Part shown: one piece after another, positions 8,108-15,275 of the stretch
How the letters are laid out: each line of letters begins with the position of its first letter
Numbering within the stretch: the stretch's first letter is position 1
From: Duganella rivi
GTDB taxonomy: Bacteria; Pseudomonadota; Gammaproteobacteria; Burkholderiales; Burkholderiaceae_D
Direction: 5' to 3'
DNA: 64,000 bases
Assembly: GCF_009857435.1 (NCBI RefSeq)
Contig: NZ_WWCK01000006.1
Coordinates: 62,001 to 126,000, forward strand
The notes under the pieces: generated by a model
Told to the model about the DNA's origin: nothing
What the model saw: the letters and a program-made list of their open reading frames with translations, nothing else
The model's database searches: none
Made by a program: the position numbers and the translations under genes

Positions 8108-8806
8108 ATGCTGCGCATGAAAAACCTGAGCAAAGTCTATCGCACTCACATGATCGAAACGCACGCGCTGCGCGGTTTCGAGATCGACGTCAAGCAAGGT
8201 GAATTCGTCACCGTCACCGGCCCTTCGGGCTCCGGCAAAACCAGCTTCCTCAACATCGCCGGCCTGCTGGAAGAATTCACCGACGGCGAGTACATCCTGG
8301 ACGGCATCAACGTCAAAGGCATGGACGACAATGCCCGTTCGCGCCTGCGCAACGAGAAGCTGGGCTTCATCTTCCAGGGCTTTAACCTGATTCCCGACCT
8401 GTCGCTGTTTGATAACGTCGACGTGCCGCTGCGCTATCGCGGCTTCAACGCCGCCGAACGCAAAGAGCGCATCGAAGACGCGCTGGCGAAAGTCGGCCTG
8501 GCCTCGCGCATGAAGCACTATCCAGCCGAACTGTCGGGCGGCCAGCAACAGCGCGTGGCAATCGCGCGCGCGCTGGCGGGTTCACCCAAGCTGCTGCTGG
8601 CCGACGAACCGACCGGCAATCTGGATACGCAAATGGCGCGCGGCGTGATGGAACTGCTGGAAGAGATCAACGCTCAAGGCACTACCATCCTGATGGTGAC
8701 CCACGATCCCGAACTGGCGGTGCGCACCCAGCGCAATGTCCACATCATCGACGGCCAGGTGTCCGACCTGGTGCGCAAGGCGCCGTCGCTGTCCAACGTC
8801 GCCTAA
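8108..8806 (+). CDS. ABC transporter ATP-binding protein (MacB/LolD type)
   Basis: 232 residues, a complete ABC ATPase: Walker A GPSGSGKTS, Q-loop IFQGFNLIP, signature LSGGQQQR, Walker B LLADEPTG and H-loop VTHD. The insert and length match the LolD/MacB/SalX branch that powers FtsX-fold permeases. It sits between the adaptor and two permease genes and is preceded by an AAGAGG ribosome site, so it is almost certainly the ATPase of this efflux complex. Confidence 0.93.
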   Translation: MLRMKNLSKVYRTHMIETHALRGFEIDVKQGEFVTVTGPSGSGKTSFLNIAGLLEEFTDGEYILDGINVKGMDDNARSRLRNEKLGFIFQGFNLIPDLSLFDNVDVPLRYRGFNAAERKERIEDALAKVGLASRMKHYPAELSGGQQQRVAIARALAGSPKLLLADEPTGNLDTQMARGVMELLEEINAQGTTILMVTHDPELAVRTQRNVHIIDGQVSDLVRKAPSLSNVA

Positions 8807-8821
8807 GCCGAGGAGCGCAGC

Positions 8822-10138
8822 ATGTTCCAATACTACTTCCTGCTGGGTGTGCGCAGCTTGCGCCGCAACCCTGCGCTGACCGCGCTGATGGTGCTGACGC
8901 TGGCCATCGGCGTGGCCGCAAGCGTCGCCACGCTGACCATCCTGCACGTGATGTCAGGCGACCCGATTCCGCACAAGAGCGACCGCCTGTTCGTGCCACT
9001 AGTCGACAACGGCGACATCGAGAACTACAAGGCCGGCGACAAGATCGACGACGATCAGTTGAGCTACCGCGACGCCGTCAACATCATCAACAGCAAGGCC
9101 GGCGAACGCCGCACCGCCGTCTTCGGCATCGCCATCGCCATTGAGCCTGAGCGCAAGGACATCGGCGCCTTCAACGCGCGCGGCCTCGCGCCGACCGCGG
9201 ACTTCTTCAATATGTTTGAAGCGCCGTTCCTGCACGGCCAAGGCTGGAGCCCAGCCGACGACAAGGCCGGCGCCGACGTGGTAGTCCTGAGCCGCAAGCT
9301 GTCGGAAAAACTGTACGGCGACGCCGACCCGGTCGGCAAGCGCATGACCATGGGCGGCTTCCAGTATCAAATCGTCGGCGTGCTGAATACCTGGAACGTG
9401 GTGCCGCGCTTCCACCGCATCATCGGCAACAACGACGGCGCCTTCAGCGAAGAGGAGGAAATGTACATCCCCTTCTCCAACGCCATCCGCCACGAGTTCC
9501 CCCGCAACGGCAGCACCAGCTGCCACCAGGATATCGCACCGGGCTTCCAGGCCTTCCTCGATTCCGAGTGCACCTGGATTCAAGGCTGGATCGAAACCCG
9601 CAGCGCCTCCGACCGCGCCGAGCTGCAAAGCTTCCTCGACTCCTACGCCATCGAGCAGCGCAAGCTGGGCCGCCTGAAGCGCGCCGCACCGAACATGCTG
9701 TACGACGTGCGCGAATGGCTGGACTACCAGAAGGTGGTCGGCAATGACAACAAGCTGTCCGTGTGGCTGTCCTTCGGCTTCCTGGTACTGTGCCTGGTGA
9801 ACACCATTGGCCTGCTGCTGGCGAAGTTCTCGGTGCGCGCAGCGGAAGTCGGCATCCGCCGTGCGCTGGGCGCCTCGCGCCGCGAGATCTTCGCCCAGTT
9901 CCTGATCGAGACCACGGTGGTCGGCCTGGTCGGCGGCCTGCTTGGCCTGCTGCTGGCCTTCGGTGCGCTGGCCTTGATCGCCATGCAGTCCAAGGCGTTG
10001 ACGCTGGTCGCGCACATGGACTGGGTGATGCTGCTCACCACCTTCGGACTGGCCGTGGCTTCGGCGATCATCGCCGGCCTGCTGCCGACGTGGCGCGCCT
10101 GCCAGGTCACGCCGGCCCTGCAACTGAAATCTCAATAA
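8822..10138 (+). CDS. ABC transporter permease, FtsX/MacB fold (first)
   Basis: 438 residues with the MacB layout: an N-terminal membrane segment (ALTALMVLTLAIGVAASVAT), a long periplasmic MacB-type core domain of about 250 residues, then three C-terminal membrane helices with the FtsX-domain signature AAEVGIRRALGASRREIFAQFLIE. It is followed by a second, different FtsX permease, so the transporter is probably a heterodimer. MacB-type pumps move peptides, glycolipids or macrolides by a mechanotransmission mechanism. The start is preceded by GAGGAG. Confidence 0.9.
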   Translation: MFQYYFLLGVRSLRRNPALTALMVLTLAIGVAASVATLTILHVMSGDPIPHKSDRLFVPLVDNGDIENYKAGDKIDDDQLSYRDAVNIINSKAGERRTAVFGIAIAIEPERKDIGAFNARGLAPTADFFNMFEAPFLHGQGWSPADDKAGADVVVLSRKLSEKLYGDADPVGKRMTMGGFQYQIVGVLNTWNVVPRFHRIIGNNDGAFSEEEEMYIPFSNAIRHEFPRNGSTSCHQDIAPGFQAFLDSECTWIQGWIETRSASDRAELQSFLDSYAIEQRKLGRLKRAAPNMLYDVREWLDYQKVVGNDNKLSVWLSFGFLVLCLVNTIGLLLAKFSVRAAEVGIRRALGASRREIFAQFLIETTVVGLVGGLLGLLLAFGALALIAMQSKALTLVAHMDWVMLLTTFGLAVASAIIAGLLPTWRACQVTPALQLKSQ

Positions 10139-10150
10139 GCGAGCGCCATC

Positions 10151-11386
10151 ATGGAAATTCGTCCTATCCTGTCTGCGCTGCTGCGCAGTAAAACCGGCCC
10201 GATACTGGTGGCGATACAGGTCGCCCTCAGCCTCGGCATCCTCGCCAACGCGCTGCACATCGTGCAGGTGCGGCAAGCCGTGTCGGCCCGTCCTTCCGGG
10301 CTGGAACGCGAACAAGATATCTTCGTGCTGACGGTGCGCCACCTGAAAAAAGGCGGTCACGAAGACCAGCTGGCGACCCAGCGTAAGGATACCGCCACGT
10401 TGCGCGCCGTGCCGGGCGTGCTGTCTGTGTCCGAGACCAGCCAGATGCCGCTGTCGCGCTCCGGTAACTACACCGGCCTCGCGGTAGACCGCAAACAGAC
10501 TCGCAGCACGGTGCAGGCGAGCGGCTATCACACAGCCGATTCGCTAGTGAAAACGTGGGGCTTGAAAATGATCGAGGGCCGCGATTTCCTGCCGAATGAA
10601 GTGCCGGAGATCGACGTCAATACCAGCGACGACTTCCCGAAAGTGGGGATCGTCACCCGCGCGCTGGCCGAGAAAATGTGGCCGGGCCAGAGCAGCTACG
10701 TCGGCAAGACGGTGTTCTTCGGCACCGGCGAAAAGGCGCGCAGCGTGCAGCTCGTTGGCGTGGTGGATCGCCTGCAAACGCCGGGCGCGCAGATCAGTGA
10801 AACCGGCGAGTACTCGATCATCACGCCGGCGCGCCTGACCGGCATTGAGGTCACCCACTACACCATGCGCGCCGAACCGGGCCAGCTGGATCGCGTGATG
10901 AAGGAAACGGCGGAAGCCATTCGCACCGCTTCGCCAACCCCGGTGGTCACGCGCGCGCGCGCCGTGAGCGAAATGCGCAGCGAACGCTATCGCGCCGATA
11001 ACGCTCTGGCGTGGATGCTGGTGACGGTCAGCGTGCTGCTGTTGCTGATCACCGCCAGCGGCATCGTCGGCATGGCCAGCCTGTGGGTCACGCAGCGCCG
11101 CAAACAGATCGGCGTCCGCCGTGCACTGGGCGCGCGCCGCATCGACATCCTGCGCTACTTCATTACCGAGAACTTCATGATCACCAGCGCTGGCGTAGCA
11201 GCCGGCCTGCTGATCGCGCTCGGCTTGAACCAGATGCTGGTCAGCCAGCTGGAGATGCCGCGCCTGCCGGCCGGCTACCTGCTGGGCGGCGCCGCCATCT
11301 TCTGGGCGCTGGGCGTGATCGCGGTGTATGGCCCGGCATGGCGCGCAGCCAGCATCTCGCCAGCGACGGCAACGCGCAGCGCGTAG
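10151..11386 (+). CDS. ABC transporter permease, FtsX/MacB fold (second)
   Basis: 411 residues. Same layout as the preceding permease: N-terminal membrane segment (ILVAIQVALSLGILANALHI), periplasmic core, and a C-terminal FtsX domain with RRKQIGVRRALGARRIDILR and three hydrophobic helices. Sequence similarity to the first permease is limited outside the FtsX signature, consistent with a two-subunit permease. It lies 12 bases after the first permease. Confidence 0.9.
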   Translation: MEIRPILSALLRSKTGPILVAIQVALSLGILANALHIVQVRQAVSARPSGLEREQDIFVLTVRHLKKGGHEDQLATQRKDTATLRAVPGVLSVSETSQMPLSRSGNYTGLAVDRKQTRSTVQASGYHTADSLVKTWGLKMIEGRDFLPNEVPEIDVNTSDDFPKVGIVTRALAEKMWPGQSSYVGKTVFFGTGEKARSVQLVGVVDRLQTPGAQISETGEYSIITPARLTGIEVTHYTMRAEPGQLDRVMKETAEAIRTASPTPVVTRARAVSEMRSERYRADNALAWMLVTVSVLLLLITASGIVGMASLWVTQRRKQIGVRRALGARRIDILRYFITENFMITSAGVAAGLLIALGLNQMLVSQLEMPRLPAGYLLGGAAIFWALGVIAVYGPAWRAASISPATATRSA

Positions 11387-11418
11387 TGCATGGGCCTTCA
11401 TGATGTTATGCTTGCGGC

Positions 11419-12765
11419 ATGCCTACCGTATTAATTATTGACGATAACGCGGCCGTGTCCGTGGCCCTCGACGTGCTGTTTTCGCTGCACGATATCGAGG
11501 CGCTGCGGGCGGCCTCGCCCGAAGCCGGCCTGGCCATGCTGGAGCAGCACAGCGTGGACCTGGTGATACAGGATATGAACTTCACCGCCGACACCACGTC
11601 GGGCGAGGAAGGCACGGCGCTGTTCAAGGCGATCCGCGAGCGCTACCCGGATCTGCCGGTGATTCTGCTGACCGCGTGGACGCACCTGAATGCGGCGGTG
11701 GATTTGATCAAGGCAGGTGCGGCCGACTATCTGGCCAAGCCGTGGGACGATCACAAGCTGATCGCCACCGTGAATAATCTGATCGAACTGGGACAGGCCA
11801 AGCGCGCCTTGCAGCAGCGCGTGCAGGGCGAGTTGCGCCAGCGCCGCGAACTGGAACGCGGCCATGATTTGCGCGGCATGGTGTTTCAAGATCCGGCCAC
11901 GGAACGCGTGATACACCTGGCGTGCCAGGTGGCGCGCGCCGATGTTCCGGTGCTGATCTCCGGCCCGAACGGCACCGGCAAGGAACGGATTGCAGAAATC
12001 ATCCAAGCCAATTCCTCGGTGCGCAATGGGCCGTTCGTGGTGCTCAATTGCGGCGCGATTCCTTCCGAGTTGATTGAAGCGGAATTGTTCGGCGCCGAGG
12101 CGGGTGCGTACACCGGCGCGTCCAAAGCACGCGAGGGCAAGTTTGAAGCGGCCGATGGCGGCACGCTGTTCCTCGATGAAATCGGCAACCTGCCCTTGGC
12201 TGGTCAGATGAAGCTGCTGCGCGTGCTGGAGACGGGGCGCTTTGAGCGGCTGGGCTCCAACCGCGAACGGCAGGTGAAAGTGCGCGTAGTCAGCGCCACC
12301 AATGCGGACTTGCAGGCCATGATCCGGGCCGGCACCTTCCGCGAGGACTTGTTCTATCGCCTGAACGTGATCGAGTTGCGCTTGCCGCCGCTGGTGTCAC
12401 GTCCGATGGATATCCTGCCGCTGGCAATGCACTTTCTCGGCGAAGGCAAGCAACTGCATGCCGATGCGCAGGCGGCCTTGCTGTCGCACCAATGGCCGGG
12501 CAATGTGCGCGAGTTGAAGAACGTGATGATGCGCGCGGGCTTGCTGGCCAGTGGAGACGTCATCAAGGCGGCCGATCTTGGGCTGCCTGCGGCCAGCATG
12601 AATAACGCCGTTGGCGACGACAGCAACCGCGAACCAGACCGCGACGCCATCAGCCTGGCGCTGAGCCGCGCCGGCGGCGTGGTCGCGCAAGCGGCGGCGG
12701 AACTCGGCCTGTCGCGCCAAGCCCTGTACCGCCGCATGGAGCGGCTCGGCATCGTCCGTCCGTGA
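11419..12765 (+). CDS. Sigma-54-dependent response regulator (REC-AAA+-Fis)
   Basis: 448 residues. The receiver domain has Asp52 (VIQDMNF) and the conserved Lys in LAKPW. The AAA+ domain (about 155-385) has Walker A GPNGTGKE, the sigma-54 contact loop as GAYTGA rather than GAFTGA, and Walker B GGTLFLDEI. A C-terminal Fis-type helix-turn-helix ends the protein (VVAQAAAELGLSRQALYRRM). It is encoded with its kinase at the end of the efflux operon. It is the natural candidate to activate the sigma-54 promoter at 6765-6780 and, from the shared CGGACA(C) repeats, the one at 33287-33302. Confidence 0.92.
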   Translation: MPTVLIIDDNAAVSVALDVLFSLHDIEALRAASPEAGLAMLEQHSVDLVIQDMNFTADTTSGEEGTALFKAIRERYPDLPVILLTAWTHLNAAVDLIKAGAADYLAKPWDDHKLIATVNNLIELGQAKRALQQRVQGELRQRRELERGHDLRGMVFQDPATERVIHLACQVARADVPVLISGPNGTGKERIAEIIQANSSVRNGPFVVLNCGAIPSELIEAELFGAEAGAYTGASKAREGKFEAADGGTLFLDEIGNLPLAGQMKLLRVLETGRFERLGSNRERQVKVRVVSATNADLQAMIRAGTFREDLFYRLNVIELRLPPLVSRPMDILPLAMHFLGEGKQLHADAQAALLSHQWPGNVRELKNVMMRAGLLASGDVIKAADLGLPAASMNNAVGDDSNREPDRDAISLALSRAGGVVAQAAAELGLSRQALYRRMERLGIVRP

Positions 12766-14093
12766 TGGAGCGCAAGCGCGGCCTGCGGCTCTCGCTGCTC
12801 ACGCGCTGGACGGCGCTGGTGGGCACGCTGCTCACGGTCGGCATCCTCATCGCGCTGGCGATGGATCACTTCTTCCCCAAGAATCCCGGACTGGTGATCG
12901 CCGTCTGCCTGCTATGCGTGCTGCCGCTGTCCATCATCACCATCCGCGCAGAACTGGAGCGCATGCTGTCGCTGTTCCGCGCGCTGACCGGCACCGTCAC
13001 CAGCTACAAGGACGGCGACTTTTCCTTCAGCCTGCACTGGCCGCAGAACGATGAGCTGAGCGACCTGGTTATCGCCCACAATGAACTAGGCGACGTGCTG
13101 CGTCAACAGCGTCTCGACCTGGTGCAGCGCGAACTGCTGCTCGACACCATGGTGCAAAACACGCCGGTCGCGATGCTACTGGTCAGCGAGTCCGGCCCCA
13201 TCGTCTACGCCAACGTCGCCGCGCGCCAGTTGCTCAACCAGGGCCGCAAGCTGGAGGGCCATAAGCTTGACGACGTTCTGACCAACGCCTCGCCTGCATT
13301 ACTGGAAGCCTTAGAGCGCGGCGGCGACGGACTATTCAGCACCAAGGACGATGAAGAGGAAGACGTCTACCACCTAGCCCGCCGCAGCTTCAACTTAAAC
13401 GGCCGCAGACACGAACTGCTGCTGCTGCGTCAACTGACCATGGAACTGCGCCGCCAGGAAGTCCAGACGTGGAAGAAAGTCATCCGCGTGATCAGCCACG
13501 AATTGAACAACTCCCTGGCGCCATTGACCTCGCTGGCCCACTCCGGCGCGGAGCTGGTGCGGCGCGGGCAAACCGAGCGGCTGCCGCAAATCCTCGGCAC
13601 CATCGAAGAACGCACGCGCCACCTGGAGAGCTTCATTCTCGGCTACGCGCGCTTTGCCAAACTGCCTGCGCCGCGCCTTGAAACGCAGGCGTGGCAGCCG
13701 TTTTTGACGCAGCTGGGCGAGCAAGTCATCTTCCAGCAAATCGGCGAAGCGCCTGCCGAGCCGTGCGCCTTCGATCCGGCCCAACTGGAGCAAGCCTTAC
13801 TCAACCTGCTGAAGAACGCCCACGAATCCGGCTCGCCAGCCGATCAAGTCAGCCTTGAAGTGCGCCGCCTGCACGAGGGCGTGCGCATCGACGTGCAAGA
13901 CCGCGGCCCCGGCATGAGCGACGCGGTGCTGACCAACGCGCTGGTGCCGTTCTACTCCACGAAGCGCAGCGGCACAGGACTGGGCTTGGCGCTGGCACGC
14001 GAAATCGCCGAAGCCCACGGCGGCCGCATCACCCTCACCAATCGCGAGGGTGGCGGGTTAACAGTAACCCTACTTCTACCCCTGATTAGCTAA
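12765..14093 (+). CDS. NtrB-like membrane sensor histidine kinase
   Basis: 442 residues from the ATG that overlaps the regulator stop (TGATG). Two closely spaced membrane segments (about 12-30 and 40-60) are separated by only a short DHFFPKNPG-like loop, so there is no real periplasmic sensor. HAMP-like and PAS regions (about 65-215) follow, then the H-box VISHELNNSLAPL, N-box LLNLLKNAHE, G1 DRGPGM and G2 GTGLGLALAREIAEAHGG. The small loop suggests sensing within the membrane or through the partner ABC transporter. Its partner is the adjacent sigma-54 response regulator. Confidence 0.92.
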   Translation: MERKRGLRLSLLTRWTALVGTLLTVGILIALAMDHFFPKNPGLVIAVCLLCVLPLSIITIRAELERMLSLFRALTGTVTSYKDGDFSFSLHWPQNDELSDLVIAHNELGDVLRQQRLDLVQRELLLDTMVQNTPVAMLLVSESGPIVYANVAARQLLNQGRKLEGHKLDDVLTNASPALLEALERGGDGLFSTKDDEEEDVYHLARRSFNLNGRRHELLLLRQLTMELRRQEVQTWKKVIRVISHELNNSLAPLTSLAHSGAELVRRGQTERLPQILGTIEERTRHLESFILGYARFAKLPAPRLETQAWQPFLTQLGEQVIFQQIGEAPAEPCAFDPAQLEQALLNLLKNAHESGSPADQVSLEVRRLHEGVRIDVQDRGPGMSDAVLTNALVPFYSTKRSGTGLGLALAREIAEAHGGRITLTNREGGGLTVTLLLPLIS

Positions 14094-14135
14094 AGGGCCG
14101 GCGAAGCTGTTAACCCGCACGGCGGCGAACCGGGG

Positions 14136-14190
14136 GCAGATCCGCAGGATCTGCGGGCATAGCCCTATCCCTGACCATGGGTCAGACCCC
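14136..14190. repeat. Intergenic hairpins, possibly REP-like or a terminator
   Basis: The first hairpin has perfect 8-base arms GCAGATCC / GGATCTGC with a 3-base loop (14136-14154). A second site has two overlapping, mutually exclusive inverted repeats, TGACC-ATG-GGTCA (14172-14184) and GGGTC-A-GACCC (14179-14189). No T-run follows either hairpin directly. It separates the kinase gene from the spermidine-synthase-like gene. Confidence 0.45.
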
Positions 14191-14246
14191 TTTCGGCTTT
14201 GGGTTACAGCGCGGCTCAATCATCTGCCGGCTGGTAAACTAGCGCC

Positions 14247-15017
14247 ATGAGCAAATCTCCCACCATCCGTTTCGACCAGCCCGGCCACCCGCCTGCCACC
14301 ATCACCGAATACCAGGGCGTGCGCAGCCTGCATCTCGGCACCTCATGGGTGCAGGGTGCGATGCGCATCGCCAAGCCAGACAACATCGAGCTCGAATACG
14401 TGCAGATGATGATGATGTGGCTACTCTTCAACGACCAGCCGCAGCACATCGTGCAACTGGGTCTGGGCAGCGCTGCACTCACCAAGTTCTGCTACCGCCG
14501 CCTGCCGCAAGCGCGCGTGACCGCCATCGAACTCAATCCCAATGTGATCGCCATGTGCGAGGCGCAATTCGGCCTGCCGTCCAACGACGCCCGCCTGAAC
14601 GTGCGCGAAATGAACGCCATGGACTTCGTGCTCGATCCAGCCAACCGCAACACGGTCGATATCCTGCAAGTAGATTTGTACGACGAAGAAGCGCGCGGCC
14701 CGGTACTGGACTCGCAAGAGTTCTACCAAGGCTGCGCCGACGTACTGCGCGACGGCGGCATGATGACCACCAACGTCTTTGGCGACGACTTCACCAACTA
14801 CGACAAGAACCTGCAAACCATGGAATTGGTGTTCGACGCGGTGGTATGGCTACCAGAAGTACACGACGCGAACATCGTCGTCATCGCGTTTAAGAATTCG
14901 CCGTCGCTGGACTTCAGCGCGCTGTATGAACGTGCCGCCGAAATCAAGAAAACCTTGAATCTACCGGCGAAAAACTGGGTCAATGGCCTCAAGGGCTGGA
15001 TGCGCGATCACCAGTAG
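14247..15017 (+). CDS. Spermidine-synthase-like aminopropyltransferase/methyltransferase-fold protein
   Basis: 256 residues. Rossmann-type motifs of the spermidine synthase superfamily are present: the glycine loop QLGLGSAALTKF, an acidic residue after strand 2 (AIELNPNV) and QVDLYDEEARGPVLDSQEFY, which aligns with the DxxDPxGPxxxLFSxEFY region of SpeE. The N-terminal beta-hairpin domain of classical SpeE is short or missing. Many such single-domain homologues occur without a SpeD partner, so the polyamine role is not certain. It is a monocistronic gene after a hairpin region. Confidence 0.75.
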   Translation: MSKSPTIRFDQPGHPPATITEYQGVRSLHLGTSWVQGAMRIAKPDNIELEYVQMMMMWLLFNDQPQHIVQLGLGSAALTKFCYRRLPQARVTAIELNPNVIAMCEAQFGLPSNDARLNVREMNAMDFVLDPANRNTVDILQVDLYDEEARGPVLDSQEFYQGCADVLRDGGMMTTNVFGDDFTNYDKNLQTMELVFDAVVWLPEVHDANIVVIAFKNSPSLDFSALYERAAEIKKTLNLPAKNWVNGLKGWMRDHQ

Positions 15018-15023
15018 TTTTCC

Positions 15024-15037
15024 GCATATCGATATGC
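15024..15037. promoter_or_regulatory. 14-base perfect palindrome after the spermidine-synthase-like gene
   Basis: GCATATCGATATGC begins 6 bases after the stop codon. No T-tract follows. It could be an operator or a weak transcript-end hairpin; the function is unresolved. Confidence 0.35.
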
Positions 15038-15139
15038 AAGTGCCTCATACCGATGCGCGCGCGCCACACTTTTGTGCACACTTGCACCATGATCGTTCCG
15101 GGCCGCCGGTCACTTTACGATACATTGAGTTACAAAGCA

Positions 15140-15167
15140 CGGAATATTAGCAATTGTGCATATTCCG
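15140..15167. promoter_or_regulatory. Inverted repeat in the TonB receptor upstream region
   Basis: CGGAATAT and ATATTCCG form perfect 8-base arms separated by 12 bases, about 110 bases before the receptor start. The size and symmetry suit a dimeric regulator, but no cognate regulator is evident. Confidence 0.4.
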
Positions 15168-15275
15168 CAACATTGTGGTGCATGCCGCGTTGTCGCTCTT
15201 CGCGTGCAACCCTTAGTATTTTTATCAACGGCCCTACCCCGCTGGCCGTCTTCAAATACCAAGAGAGAAAACACA

